Notes under the pieces: model-generated
What the model saw: only the letters and a program-made list of their open reading frames with translations
What the model was told of the DNA's origin: nothing
Databases searched by the model: none
Shown here: positions 1 to 8,918 of the stretch, in pieces
Layout: each line of letters opens with the position of its first letter
How positions within the stretch are numbered: position 1 is the stretch's first letter
Made by a program: the position numbers and the translations under genes
Source: JBEIHX01 sp040381075
Lineage (GTDB): Bacteria; Pseudomonadota; Alphaproteobacteria; Caulobacterales; Aquidulcibacteraceae
Direction: 5' to 3'
NCBI GenBank assembly: GCA_040381075.1
Contig: JBEIHX010000039.1
Coordinates: 1-29,644, forward strand
Length of the DNA stretch: 29,644 bases

Positions 1-131
1 CGGCGCGTCCAAGAACGCGCAGGCCTGACCCCGGCGCGCGCCGCTGGCGCAAAATCGGAGACACTCCCGCCCGAAGCGCGCTAGGCTCGGGCAGATCGGC
101 GCTGCGGCGGCGCCTGCAGAGGAGAAAAGAC

Positions 132-1067
132 ATGACGGTTGATTGGGCCTGGCGCGGGGCGATCGCCGCCGCGCTCACGGTGGCGGGACTGACAACACTC
201 ACGCCGGACAGCGCCGCCGGCGCCAGAAAGCCAGCCGCGCCCGCGCCGATCGATCTGTCGACCTCCCAGGGCGCCTTGACCGCGCAGCGCAAGATCCAGT
301 GCTCGACCATTGACTCCAAACCGGAGATCTATTGGTGGGAGGGTCAGGTCTTTTCACGGCGTCAGGGCGAGCGTGACCGGCTGCTCTTCACCGTCGAAGG
401 CATGAACATCCGCGCCTGCACCTCAATCGAGGATCCCGTTCGGGGCAAAGGCTTCCGCCTCGTGTCACGTGAAATCCTTTTGTACAAGGACCCGGTGACG
501 GGCGCGCCCCTGTCGACCTGGACCAATCCCTGGACCGGCGAAACCGTCAACGTTCTGCACATCGCCAATGACCCGGTGAACAACAGCATTTTTGAAAAGG
601 ACCGCGACGGCAAGCCCTCCGCGTTCCGACCGCGCGAACGGGCCGGCGAGTGGTATCAATCGACAACCGTTCCATTGTTTTACCGCAACCCGCTGACCGC
701 GGGCTATGAAGCCGAAGTCGGCGGCACGTATCACGCCACCGAAATGTTCCATTTCCTGGGCGACCTCAGCGATCTGGTGGATCCGACAAAGGACAGCGCC
801 ACGGTGAAAATCGCCTGGGTGCGCATGTCGGATTGGCTCCCATGGATGAAGATGAACGGCCGAGAAGGCCTGATCTACTTCTCAACCGCCGGGGTGAAAC
901 TTGATGACTTCAACCAGCTCAGCGATACGCTGAAATCAGAAATCGCCGCCCACTATCCTGACTATGCGAGCCCGCCGCCCGCGGACGACAAGCGTCCGAA
1001 TGTGACGAGCTGGAGCTACTATCGCGACATCGCAGAAGGCAGGATCACGCCGCCGAAGCGTGACTGA
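132..1067 (+). CDS. Exported DUF1838-family protein of unknown function
   Basis: This 311-residue protein has an N-terminal hydrophobic stretch (about residues 9-22) followed by an Ala/Gly/Pro-rich linker, which looks like a Sec signal peptide for the periplasm. The mature part has the features I associate with DUF1838: an early segment YWWEGQVFSRR, a following LLFTVEGMNIRAC segment, and many Trp/Tyr/Phe residues throughout. No catalytic motif is recognisable and no function is known for the family. The start is well supported by a GAGGAG element about 7 bases upstream of ATG. It is transcribed towards the polysaccharide cluster and ends only 11 bases from the convergent gene at 1079, so it is its own unit. 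A role linked to the polysaccharide genes is possible from position only. The family assignment is from memory of conserved motifs and is moderately sure. Confidence 0.75.
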   Translation: MTVDWAWRGAIAAALTVAGLTTLTPDSAAGARKPAAPAPIDLSTSQGALTAQRKIQCSTIDSKPEIYWWEGQVFSRRQGERDRLLFTVEGMNIRACTSIEDPVRGKGFRLVSREILLYKDPVTGAPLSTWTNPWTGETVNVLHIANDPVNNSIFEKDRDGKPSAFRPRERAGEWYQSTTVPLFYRNPLTAGYEAEVGGTYHATEMFHFLGDLSDLVDPTKDSATVKIAWVRMSDWLPWMKMNGREGLIYFSTAGVKLDDFNQLSDTLKSEIAAHYPDYASPPPADDKRPNVTSWSYYRDIAEGRITPPKRD

Positions 1068-1078
1068 CGCGCCTGCCC

Positions 1079-1798
1079 CTACCGGCAGGCGTCACTCTGC
1101 GCAACGGCGTCGGCCTCGCGTGCGAGCGCGGGGTCGGCGCCCGTCAGCATGTCGGCGATCGCCGAGGGGCCGCCGCGCGCCCGCGACGCGGCGCAAAGAT
1201 CCTGCAGCACCCGCTCCCGGGCCTGCGGATCGAGTTGGCCCCACAGCTCGCCGGCAAGCGCGACACGGCGATCAACGAGGTCTGGCGCGATGGACGCCCG
1301 GGCGTAAGAGGCGGCCAAAGCTGCAGGCGCATCAGCCGCCGCACCGGCCCCAGCCAGAGCATGGCGCACCTCGGCCAGCACTGCCATCGGCGCCGGATCA
1401 AGCGGCGCGTGCGCCGCAGCCCTCTCCGCGGCGGCCTGGGCCGCCTGCAGCAGTGGTGCGGACGGCTCTGTGAGACCGAGCCCCACAGACTGCAGGAGCC
1501 GCACCCGCGCGAGGATCGTATAGGCCTGCGATCCCGACGGCGACAGCGCAGCCGCCAGATCGGCCTGCCGCGCGGCATCCTCGAGCAGGGTGTATCGTTT
1601 TTCACCGAAAGGCAGTCTCTCGGCGACCTCGAGCGAAAGCTGCGCTGCGTCGAGGACCCGCCCCAGAACGACATGAAAGACGGCCCCCGCGACGAGGGCG
1701 AGCGCGCCCGCTCCCGCCACAGCACAGATGATGCGCGCTCTCAGCCTTTCAGTGGACGTAGTAGGCACGATAGGTGGCGTTGTAATAGCGCGAGTCAT
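1079..1798 (-). CDS. Membrane-anchored Ala-rich helical protein at the end of the polysaccharide operon
   Basis: This is a 239-residue protein. A basic N-terminus (RLRARI) precedes one transmembrane segment at about residues 25-46; the rest is Ala-rich, predicted helical and probably periplasmic. The helical pairs resemble TPR-like repeats (for example around SPSGSQAYTILARVRLLQS), but I cannot assign a family. Its first ATG lies 50 bases inside the end of the kinase gene, in a different frame, and has no clear Shine-Dalgarno sequence. In-frame GTG codons at residues 11 and 27 are alternatives; keeping the basic residues before the membrane segment favours an early start. The overlap suggests translational coupling to the co-polymerase. 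A helper role in polysaccharide assembly is inferred from position. The function is unknown. Confidence 0.7.
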   Translation of the reverse strand: MTRAITTPPIVPTTSTERLRARIICAVAGAGALALVAGAVFHVVLGRVLDAAQLSLEVAERLPFGEKRYTLLEDAARQADLAAALSPSGSQAYTILARVRLLQSVGLGLTEPSAPLLQAAQAAAERAAAHAPLDPAPMAVLAEVRHALAGAGAAADAPAALAASYARASIAPDLVDRRVALAGELWGQLDPQARERVLQDLCAASRARGGPSAIADMLTGADPALAREADAVAQSDACR

Positions 1799-3974
1799 TG
1801 TACATCAGTCGCCCAAGCGGCCCGGTGTTCACCCCGTCCAGAACCACGCCAATGACATTTGCGCCATGATCCTTCAGGATGGTGAGGCAATTGCGCACCA
1901 TATCGTGCGGGGTTTTTCCCCAGCGCGCAATCACCACGACGCCATCGGCAAGCGGGGCCAGCACGCGCGCATCGGCGATCGGCATGACCGGCGCAGTGTC
2001 GAGGATCACCACGTCATAGGCTGACTTCAGCTGGTCGAGCACACTGCGCATGGCGTCGGACGCAAACAGGTCGCGCGACGTGAACTCGGTCTGCGCCAGG
2101 GGCACGACGTCAAGGTCGCTCGCCTCGTCCTTGCGGATAACGTCGCGCAGATGGGCGGTGCGGAACAGGACCTCTGTCAGCCCCTTGTCGACATCCATGC
2201 CCAGGGCATAGGTCGCGCTGCGCCGCCGCAGGTCGCAATCGACCAGCACGGTCCTGGAACCCGCCAGCGCCGACATGCGCGCCAGACCAATCGCTGTGGT
2301 GGTCTTGCCCTCCTCAGGCACGGACGACGTCACAGCCAGAACTTTCACATTCCGGTCCGGGCGCGAAAACAGCGCCGTGGCGCGAATGCCGCGCAGCGCC
2401 TCCCCGAACGCCGAAAGCGGCCGCTTGAGAACGAAATTCTCCGGGGTCACCAGGTCGCCGTCCACGAGGCGCGTCTTGCGATCGAGGAACGGCACCATGC
2501 CAAGGCAGGGGGCGCCAAGGCGCAGCTGGACGTCCTCGGGCGTGCGCAGGCTTCGCTCCAGGAACTCCATCACCAGCGCGGTCGCCGCACCGGCGAACAC
2601 GCCGAGCAGGAGGCCCAGGATGAGGCTGAGGGGCACGTTCGGCGACGACGGCCCAAGCGGCGGCATCGCCCGCGACATGATGCGCGCATCCGCCTCGGTG
2701 ATCCCGGACTGCTCAGCAGTCTCCTTGAAGCGGTTGAGGAAGGCTTCATAGAGCGTGCGCGTGGCCTCGGCGTCCCGCTCCAGTTCGCGCAGCCGCACCG
2801 ACCCCTGATTGTTCTGAACAAGCCGCGAGCGTTGACGCGCGATGTCGCCATCAATTGAGTTGACCCGATTGCGCGCGATATCGACTTCAGCGCGCAGATT
2901 GCTGATGATGCGGTTCACCTCGTCGTTGAGACGGCTGTCAATGTCGGCGCTTTCCCGCTGGAGACGTTGAATCTCCGGATGACGCGGGCCGTAACGGGTG
3001 CTGGCTTCTGCACGCTGGCGGGCGAGGTCGGCCTGCTGGGCCCGCAGGTCGCCCACCACCCGGGAGGCCAATGCTTCGCCAAGGGACTCCGGACCTCCGC
3101 CATTGGCCACCGAGCTGCGCACCGCCTCCAGGCGCGCCTGGCGCTCGGCCAGGTCCTGGCGACTGGTGATCAACTGCATGTTCATGGCAGCCATCTGACT
3201 TTCATTGAGGGTCTCGCCCGCAGCCACAAGCAGGCCGCTCTGGGCGCGGAACGCCTCTACCGCCTGTTCCTTGGCGCGGACCTCGTCGCGCAACGCGGCG
3301 AGGCGGTCAGACAGCCACTCATTGGCCTTGGTGATGGCCTGGTACTTGGTGTCGCGCTGCGCGTTCAGATACTGGTCGGCGTAGGAATTGGCCAGCAGGG
3401 CGGCGAGGGCGGCGTCATGCGATGAGACCGAAACATTGATCATGAACGTTGCGCCGGTGCGCTCGACGGTCAGCCGCCCCAGGAGGCGCGAAATCGCGAC
3501 CTCCCGTGCAATCCGCGCCTGAACTGCGGGATCCGGGGCCCCAGCCGGGCCGCGGCGGAACAGGTTGACAAAACGCTGCAGCAGGTTGGGCGGCGGCGGC
3601 GGGGGATTGAACTCGGGATTGCCGGTCAGATCGTTTGCATCGACCACCCGACCCGCGATGTCGCGCGACCGCAGGATTTCCGTCTCGGTATCGACCACCG
3701 CCGAACTGGCAGGCAGCCCCGAGACGACCGCCTCCAGGTCGACGACCCGGCGCTCACGGTTTTCAATCAGGATCTGGGTGGTCGCAGTGTAGACGGGTTG
3801 CCGCGAAAGCGTCTGGAGCGCCATGCCAAGCGCCACAACACCGGCGACCGCCGCCATGAGCCAAAGGCGTCGGCGGAACATATCGAGGGCGGACTGAAGA
3901 CCGAAATCCGACGCAGAACGGCCTGTCTCACCCGCTTGCAGCGCAGGAAACCTGAATTGCCCCGTATCCGGCAT
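1749..3974 (-). CDS. Wzc/GumC-type polysaccharide co-polymerase with C-terminal tyrosine autokinase
   Basis: This 741-residue inner-membrane protein controls chain length and export of a polysaccharide. It has a Wzz-type N-terminal domain with a first transmembrane helix at about residues 36-56, a long periplasmic coiled-coil part (about 200-420, rich in Glu/Gln/Arg), a Pro-rich stretch before a second helix (about 445-470), then a cytoplasmic bacterial tyrosine-kinase domain. That domain shows Walker A SSVPEEGKTTT (about 550), Walker A' VLVDCDLRR and Walker B VVILDTAPV. The tail carries a cluster of six tyrosines (725, 730, 731, 735, 738, 739), the usual autophosphorylation region. Kinase and co-polymerase are in one chain, as in proteobacterial Wzc. 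A six-proline run near residues 124-129 lies in the periplasmic part. The gene is 48 bases downstream of the beta-barrel gene. The assignment is firm; the sugar polymer is unknown. Confidence 0.95.
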   Translation of the reverse strand: MPDTGQFRFPALQAGETGRSASDFGLQSALDMFRRRLWLMAAVAGVVALGMALQTLSRQPVYTATTQILIENRERRVVDLEAVVSGLPASSAVVDTETEILRSRDIAGRVVDANDLTGNPEFNPPPPPPNLLQRFVNLFRRGPAGAPDPAVQARIAREVAISRLLGRLTVERTGATFMINVSVSSHDAALAALLANSYADQYLNAQRDTKYQAITKANEWLSDRLAALRDEVRAKEQAVEAFRAQSGLLVAAGETLNESQMAAMNMQLITSRQDLAERQARLEAVRSSVANGGGPESLGEALASRVVGDLRAQQADLARQRAEASTRYGPRHPEIQRLQRESADIDSRLNDEVNRIISNLRAEVDIARNRVNSIDGDIARQRSRLVQNNQGSVRLRELERDAEATRTLYEAFLNRFKETAEQSGITEADARIMSRAMPPLGPSSPNVPLSLILGLLLGVFAGAATALVMEFLERSLRTPEDVQLRLGAPCLGMVPFLDRKTRLVDGDLVTPENFVLKRPLSAFGEALRGIRATALFSRPDRNVKVLAVTSSVPEEGKTTTAIGLARMSALAGSRTVLVDCDLRRRSATYALGMDVDKGLTEVLFRTAHLRDVIRKDEASDLDVVPLAQTEFTSRDLFASDAMRSVLDQLKSAYDVVILDTAPVMPIADARVLAPLADGVVVIARWGKTPHDMVRNCLTILKDHGANVIGVVLDGVNTGPLGRLMYNDSRYYNATYRAYYVH

Positions 3975-4022
3975 CGCACCATCTCCCGGTCGCTTCGCCG
4001 GGAGACGTTGCGACGTGTTGCA

Positions 4023-5282
4023 TCAAGGCTGGAACGTCAATGACACCAGCGCCCGGGTGGCTGCAAATTCCGGGCCAGTCAAACGGCCGCCAGACGTCTC
4101 ATTTGTGTAGTCGATCCCAGCGCCCAAACGAAGCCTGCGGTTGATCAGATATGTGGTGTTGACGCCTGCGCGCACAAACTCGTCATTGCGATCGATCCCG
4201 CGGTAATCCCGCGAGCCCGTCTCCACACGCAGTCCCAAAAGAAGATTGCGCCGGACCTCCTGGTTGAGGGTCGCCCCATACGTGGTTGTTTCGGTGGCCG
4301 CCGAGCGCGGATCCCAGGAGGGTTCATTGGTGCGCGCGGCAAAAGCCCCGACCGTCGTCACCCGTGAGGGGAACCAATCAACCGCCGCCCGGAGCCCGAG
4401 GCCGTCCTGCGAGGCGACGCCAGGCGCCTTGAACTCCTGCTGCAGCCAGCCGATGGCGATTTCGCCACGCATCAGACTGGCGACATCGAAGTTGGCGCCG
4501 GCCAGGAGTTCGGTGTTGCGATAGTCGCGGGTCGGACCGCCGAGTTCGCGGAAATCCACGCGCGAGGTCGATGCCTGGGCCAGCAGCGCCGTATCCGGGC
4601 TCAGCGCATACTCGATGCGGCTGGTGAGACGATCCTCGGTGCGATCGCGGAAGCGCTGGTCGAACGCGCCGCCGCCAAGGCGCGGCACGGGATCGTAGGA
4701 AAAATCCCCGGAACTGGCCTCGGCGCTCAGGCGCACCCGGTTCAACGTCGTGACGAAGCCCGCAGACCCCGTAAATGATGTGGACTTGCCAAGTTCCGCG
4801 GCCTGATCCGGCACGGGCAGGAACGCCCTCGTCTCGCGCTCATCAGCATAGCGCAGGCCGAGATTGATCGCCGTTGAGGTCCCGATATCGATCCGGCCCT
4901 GGCTCGCAATGAAGGTGTTCGTGCGGTCGTCTCGGCCGAAGTCGCTGTGAAAATTGCTGTCGACGCCCGCCTGCAGCGCAAAGCCATGCCGCGACCACGT
5001 GGAGTTCAGGTCAATTGTGGGCGCAAGTGTGATGATCGTGTCGCTGCGGGCTCTGCCGGAGTCGGCGTAAAGCACGTTGGAGTTGCTTTCGATCCGCGTG
5101 GTCAGGCGGGGCGACAGCTCGAAGGCTCCGACACGGATCGGCGCAGCGTCGTACTCGGGACGCGGACGATCCAGCACCCCTGTATTCCGCCCGCGGTCAC
5201 CTGTGACCTGCGCAGTGGCGATCGCCGGCGCCGCGATATTGACCACTCCCAAGGCGATCACGATGGCGTTCTGGATTTTCAT
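4023..5282 (-). CDS. Outer-membrane beta-barrel protein of the polysaccharide cluster (BBP2-like)
   Basis: The protein has 419 residues from the chosen ATG. It begins MKIQNAIVIALGVVNIAAPA, a typical signal peptide ending near ATAQV, and a GGGGG element lies 7 bases upstream of the ATG. A reading frame 26 codons longer lacks a ribosome site and would bury the signal peptide. The mature protein alternates polar and hydrophobic residues in short strands (for example FELSPRLTTRIESNSNVLY, GLRLGAGIDYTN-like segments) and ends in LTFQP, as in outer-membrane barrels. It resembles putative beta-barrel porin 2 proteins found beside alphaproteobacterial exopolysaccharide genes, where they are thought to help the polymer cross or attach to the outer membrane. 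It sits between the Wza-type and Wzc-type genes, supporting an export role. The exact function is unproven. Confidence 0.85.
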   Translation of the reverse strand: MKIQNAIVIALGVVNIAAPAIATAQVTGDRGRNTGVLDRPRPEYDAAPIRVGAFELSPRLTTRIESNSNVLYADSGRARSDTIITLAPTIDLNSTWSRHGFALQAGVDSNFHSDFGRDDRTNTFIASQGRIDIGTSTAINLGLRYADERETRAFLPVPDQAAELGKSTSFTGSAGFVTTLNRVRLSAEASSGDFSYDPVPRLGGGAFDQRFRDRTEDRLTSRIEYALSPDTALLAQASTSRVDFRELGGPTRDYRNTELLAGANFDVASLMRGEIAIGWLQQEFKAPGVASQDGLGLRAAVDWFPSRVTTVGAFAARTNEPSWDPRSAATETTTYGATLNQEVRRNLLLGLRVETGSRDYRGIDRNDEFVRAGVNTTYLINRRLRLGAGIDYTNETSGGRLTGPEFAATRALVSLTFQP

Positions 5283-5661
5283 CAATTCCCCCTGCGAGCC
5301 TGGCCGCTGCCGCTGGCCGGGCGATCCTGCTCCTAGCGCCTGCGCGCCTGCCCGAATCACTACGCAACTGCTCCCTGCCTAGGTCCCTGGCTCTGAAGGC
5401 AAGGTAAACAGAACGTATCCGCCGCGGCGTGCGCGCGTGTGGGCGCAGCCATGACGACTGCGATGTCCACGTCCGACAATCGCCCGATCAGCCGTCGCGC
5501 GCCAGCACATGAGCCCAACAGGCGAACCCGCGTCAGGCGAACCCACGCGCCAGCAGGCTGCGGCGGGCGCCAGCCTGGATGCGACATCGCCCCAAAGGTC
5601 GCCCGCCCCCTTCCGACCGACACAGTGCGGCGTCGGCGGCAGGTCCTGGATCATCACGCCG
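5283..5661. other. 379-base gap inside the polysaccharide operon
   Basis: This is the longest non-coding stretch within the export part of the cluster. No frame in it looks like a real protein. It contains a direct repeat of about 15 bases (CAGGCGAACCCGCGT and a close copy) near 5519-5548. A separate promoter or leader for the beta-barrel and kinase genes could lie here, but I find no convincing -35/-10 pair or terminator. Confidence 0.5.
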
Positions 5662-6612
5662 CTAGAAGAACCGCTCCACGACGCGGATGGCGTCGCCGGG
5701 CTGCAAGACAAGATCCGGCGTCACCTTCAACTCGCGCTCCGCCATCTCGCCCTTGCGCTTGAGAAAGATGCGGTTCTTGTTCGCCCGGTACGTCCAACCG
5801 CCCGCCATCGCCACTGCGTTCTGCAACGTCATGCCGTCGGAAAAAGCGTATTCGCCCGGCGCATTCACCTCACCCAGGATGTAAAATGCGCCCTTCGCGA
5901 TACGAACGGTGTCGCCGGGCAGGACGAGCGCGCTCGGCCCAAGCGCGACTTCGATCTCCGTCTCGCTGCCGGCCCGCTTGATGTAGACCCGGCGCTGATC
6001 GGCCAGCGGCGTGAAGCCACCTGCGCGCGCGACAGCGTTCAACGCCGTCAGCCCGGTCGAATAGGGCAACTCGCCGGGTTCGCGCACCTCGCCGAGAATA
6101 TAGAACGGCCGATAGGTCAGAACCTCAATGCTGACGCGCGGATCGTTGAGGTAGCCCTGACGCAGCGATGTCTCAATCGCGCGCTCCAACTGTCGTGGGG
6201 TAAGCCCCTGGGCCTGCACTTCGCCGATCAGCGGCAGCGCAATCCGACCCGAGGCGTCGATCGAGAACTCCCCCGACAGCGCCTCCTCGCCGAATACGAT
6301 CAGCCGAATGCGGTCCTGTGATCCAAGAACGTACTCGGCCTCCGCGGGTCGGACCGGCGGCGCGTCCGTGGGCGTCCGGGTCGCGGCCGGCGCGCTCACC
6401 ACACCCGCGTCGGGCACGTCCTGCGCCGCAGCGCGCGGCGCTCCAGCCGTGGCGATGACAGGCGCGAGCAACATGGCCGCGACCACGACAGGGGCTGGAG
6501 CGTGCAGGCCTGCGATCTGGGACGCCAGCATGAGGGGGGCCAGCGCCAGGGCGCATCCAGCCGCGCGCAGGCCTGCGCCAAAACGTAACATCTTGAGCAG
6601 AATGGTCTTCAT
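5662..6612 (-). CDS. Wza-type polysaccharide export protein with two SLBB domains
   Basis: This 316-residue protein (from the ATG at 6612, preceded by GAGG) is the periplasmic/outer-membrane export channel component. After a long hydrophobic N-terminal region (about residues 12-60) come a Poly_export domain (EYVLGSQDRIRLIVFGEE through about 180) and two SLBB repeats. Each repeat opens with nearly the same phrase, FYILGEVREPGE and FYILGEVNAPGE. The chain ends RVVERFF without the extra C-terminal helix of E. coli Wza. The N-terminus is odd: hydrophobic runs are interrupted, and the only nearby cysteine (AAGC, about residue 20) is a poor lipobox, so lipid anchoring is uncertain. Wza partners with the Wzc-type kinase encoded two genes downstream. 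Confidence 0.92.
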   Translation of the reverse strand: MKTILLKMLRFGAGLRAAGCALALAPLMLASQIAGLHAPAPVVVAAMLLAPVIATAGAPRAAAQDVPDAGVVSAPAATRTPTDAPPVRPAEAEYVLGSQDRIRLIVFGEEALSGEFSIDASGRIALPLIGEVQAQGLTPRQLERAIETSLRQGYLNDPRVSIEVLTYRPFYILGEVREPGELPYSTGLTALNAVARAGGFTPLADQRRVYIKRAGSETEIEVALGPSALVLPGDTVRIAKGAFYILGEVNAPGEYAFSDGMTLQNAVAMAGGWTYRANKNRIFLKRKGEMAERELKVTPDLVLQPGDAIRVVERFF

Positions 6613-6685
6613 TGAATCGCCTCTATGCAAGCTTCCCGCCTACTGATTCCGGGACATCGCGCAGCCGACCGGAGAGGGTCCGCGC

Positions 6686-7426
6686 CTAGGTCGACAGCAC
6701 CTCGACCTCCGCTCCCTCCAGCCGAACCGCTGACAGCCGACGCGTCGCATAGGCGCCAGTGTCAATGCCGATCCGCCGATGATCACGATGAACCGACGTC
6801 TCGGGCGTATGTCCATGCACCACAACAAACGGCCAGCTGGCCGAACTGCGGATGAACGGATCCCGTATCGACAGCATATCGGCCTCAATTTGTCGCTCCA
6901 GCGGCCGGCCCGGGCGCAGTCCGGCATGCACGAAGACATAATCCGCGTAGTGCGCGAAAAGCTCCAGCCGGTGGAGAAAACGCATATGCGAACTCGGCAT
7001 GGCCATGCGCAAGGCGTCGCGCGTCCGGTTCAGTACGAATGGATCGGCAGGATCTCCCGGCGCTGGCACGCCGTACGAGAACAGGGTTTCAGCCCCGCCG
7101 AGCTTGAACCAGTCCGGCCCGGTCTGCGGCGCGTCCAGAAACCGCAGCAGGGCGGCCTCATGATTGCCCTTCAGAAAGCGCAGCTCCCAATCTTCGTCAG
7201 ACAGGCGAAGCACGTGGTCGATCGTTTCGCGCGCCTGCAGTCCCCGATCGATATAGTCGCCGATAAACACCAGGATTGGCGGGTCGCGATCGCGCCCGAT
7301 GCTGCGTGCGTCATCCTCAATGCGCTGCAGCAGCACAGCCAGCAGGTCGGCGCGGGCGTGGATGTCGCCGACCGCGTAGATCCGCCGGCCGGGCGGCGCC
7401 TGGGCAATCCTGCGCGCGGCGAACAT
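6686..7426 (-). CDS. PPP-family metallophosphoesterase (serine/threonine phosphatase-like)
   Basis: This 246-residue cytoplasmic enzyme has all the metal-binding blocks of the calcineurin-like/PPP superfamily: GDIHARAD (residues 20-27), GDYIDRG (56-62), KGNHE (86-90), VHAGLRP and a late VVHGHTPE. These resemble bacterial PrpE/ApaH-like enzymes that remove phosphate from proteins or split diadenosine polyphosphates. The gene lies 73 bases upstream of the Wza-type gene and 115 bases downstream of the ligase gene, all on the same strand. That position suggests a role in polysaccharide production, possibly reversing tyrosine-kinase phosphorylation. Polysaccharide clusters with a Wzc kinase usually carry a low-molecular-weight tyrosine phosphatase (Wzb) or a PHP phosphatase, and neither is seen here. 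The superfamily is sure; the substrate is not. Confidence 0.9.
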   Translation of the reverse strand: MFAARRIAQAPPGRRIYAVGDIHARADLLAVLLQRIEDDARSIGRDRDPPILVFIGDYIDRGLQARETIDHVLRLSDEDWELRFLKGNHEAALLRFLDAPQTGPDWFKLGGAETLFSYGVPAPGDPADPFVLNRTRDALRMAMPSSHMRFLHRLELFAHYADYVFVHAGLRPGRPLERQIEADMLSIRDPFIRSSASWPFVVVHGHTPETSVHRDHRRIGIDTGAYATRRLSAVRLEGAEVEVLST

Positions 7427-7541
7427 GGCCTATCCACCAAACCGGCGCGTCTGCGCGCGCATTGACCCTTCAGGACACCATAGCCGGGCGGCGGCGGTAT
7501 GCAAACCTGTGCTGCGCATCAGACACGGCGCACGCGGCGCA

Positions 7542-8918
7542 TCATGCCTTGCCGCTGCCGGCGCCGCCGCCGCCCTGACTGGCGCCCAGCGCCGGGGCCT
7601 GCAGCACCGCCGCCCCTGTGGCCGAACGTGGTGCGGCCGGCGCGCCCATTGACACAGCTGCGCCCTCTGACACTGGCCGCCCCTCACGCGTCAGCCCGCG
7701 GACATAGAGCGGCAGAGCCACCGCACCGACCCACAGCAGCGTTTGCGACGTGCTCTGCGGCCAGAACGCCTCGACCTCGACCCACGACCGCATCGCCACC
7801 ACCAGAGCCACAGCCCCGTAAAAGGCCGTTACAAAATCAGGCCGCTGAAACAGGCAGCGGAAGATTGTCGTGTAGATGAATGCGAAGGACAGCAGAACAA
7901 GACCAAGACCGACCATCCCCAACCCGACCCAATACTCGATGTAGGTGTTGTGGAAATAGACAACCGAGTTGTAGTCCCAACCCAGATACTCGCGCCATGA
8001 CCCGGCGCTCGCGATGCTCCAGATCGCCTGATATCCCCAGCCGAGCCAGGGCCGCTCCTCGATTCGTGCGAATCCATACCGCCATATGATGTCGCGCCCG
8101 GTCAGGCTGCGCTCCTTGCCAAGCAGGTTCAGCGCGAAGTCGATCGGGTTCTGACCAATGAAGTTCACATAGTAGAAGACCCCGAATATCGCCACGATAA
8201 GCCCGGCGCACAGCCAGAACAGGCGAACCTGCACGGAGTATCGAATGATGTACACGCCGAAACAGAACAGCATGATCATCACCATGATGACGTTCATCGC
8301 CGCCGACTCGGCGCGGATCAGGGCATAGGTGGCGATCGGCAGTGTGATCAACGCCGCCAGTGTGATCGGGGCCGACGCCGCAGTCTTGCGGGCAAGCGTC
8401 AGATAGGCCCCGCACGCCATGAACACGGGGAAGATCTGAATCGCGAAATAGTTCTTCGACCCGAACCCGCCGGTCATCCCAACCCCGGGGCCGGACGCCT
8501 CAAGGTGATGCAGGTTTTGATACATCACCAGACCTGCAGCCGCGGCGACCAGAAACAGCACCATCTTCGCCCCGATCATCCGCGCGGCGTAGGCGGCCAC
8601 GAGCGCGGTCAGCAGGAGCTGGACGCCGGCGCGCAGGGTGGTCGGCGGACTGACCGACCACAAGGTGGAGAGCAGGGCGAACCCAGGCACGATCCAAAGC
8701 GAGGGCGTGGTGAAAACGATGTCCGCCGTCGATCGCAGATTGAAGGCGATGCGCGCAAGGAAGTAGGCGGCTGCGATGTATAGGGTCAGCGACAGCCGCC
8801 CGGTGGCGTCCGCGCCGACGCCGATAATGGCGTAGAACCACAGAAATGTGAGCGCCAGGTCAGCAGCGCGCAGGACCCGGTCGGCGCGTGGAGGCTGGAA
8901 TTGGACCTGAGCCGTCAT
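7542..8918 (-). CDS. O-antigen ligase/polymerase-family membrane protein (Wzy/ExoQ-like)
   Basis: This is a 458-residue inner-membrane protein with about ten to twelve hydrophobic segments, from LALTFLWFYAIIGVG near the N-terminus to AVALPLYVRGL near residue 405. A large loop around residues 230-340 contains RDIIWRYGFARIEERPWLGWGY, and a short FHNTYIEYWVGLG motif follows; these are typical of the Wzy_C (O-antigen ligase) domain. Such proteins polymerise repeat units or ligate glycans on the periplasmic face. With ExoA-like and ExoO-like neighbours, an ExoQ-like polymerase role is the best guess. The last 45 residues are a Gly/Ala/Pro-rich tail. The start overlaps the preceding GT2 gene by four bases (ATGA), indicating coupled translation. 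Confidence 0.9.
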   Translation of the reverse strand: MTAQVQFQPPRADRVLRAADLALTFLWFYAIIGVGADATGRLSLTLYIAAAYFLARIAFNLRSTADIVFTTPSLWIVPGFALLSTLWSVSPPTTLRAGVQLLLTALVAAYAARMIGAKMVLFLVAAAAGLVMYQNLHHLEASGPGVGMTGGFGSKNYFAIQIFPVFMACGAYLTLARKTAASAPITLAALITLPIATYALIRAESAAMNVIMVMIMLFCFGVYIIRYSVQVRLFWLCAGLIVAIFGVFYYVNFIGQNPIDFALNLLGKERSLTGRDIIWRYGFARIEERPWLGWGYQAIWSIASAGSWREYLGWDYNSVVYFHNTYIEYWVGLGMVGLGLVLLSFAFIYTTIFRCLFQRPDFVTAFYGAVALVVAMRSWVEVEAFWPQSTSQTLLWVGAVALPLYVRGLTREGRPVSEGAAVSMGAPAAPRSATGAAVLQAPALGASQGGGGAGSGKA

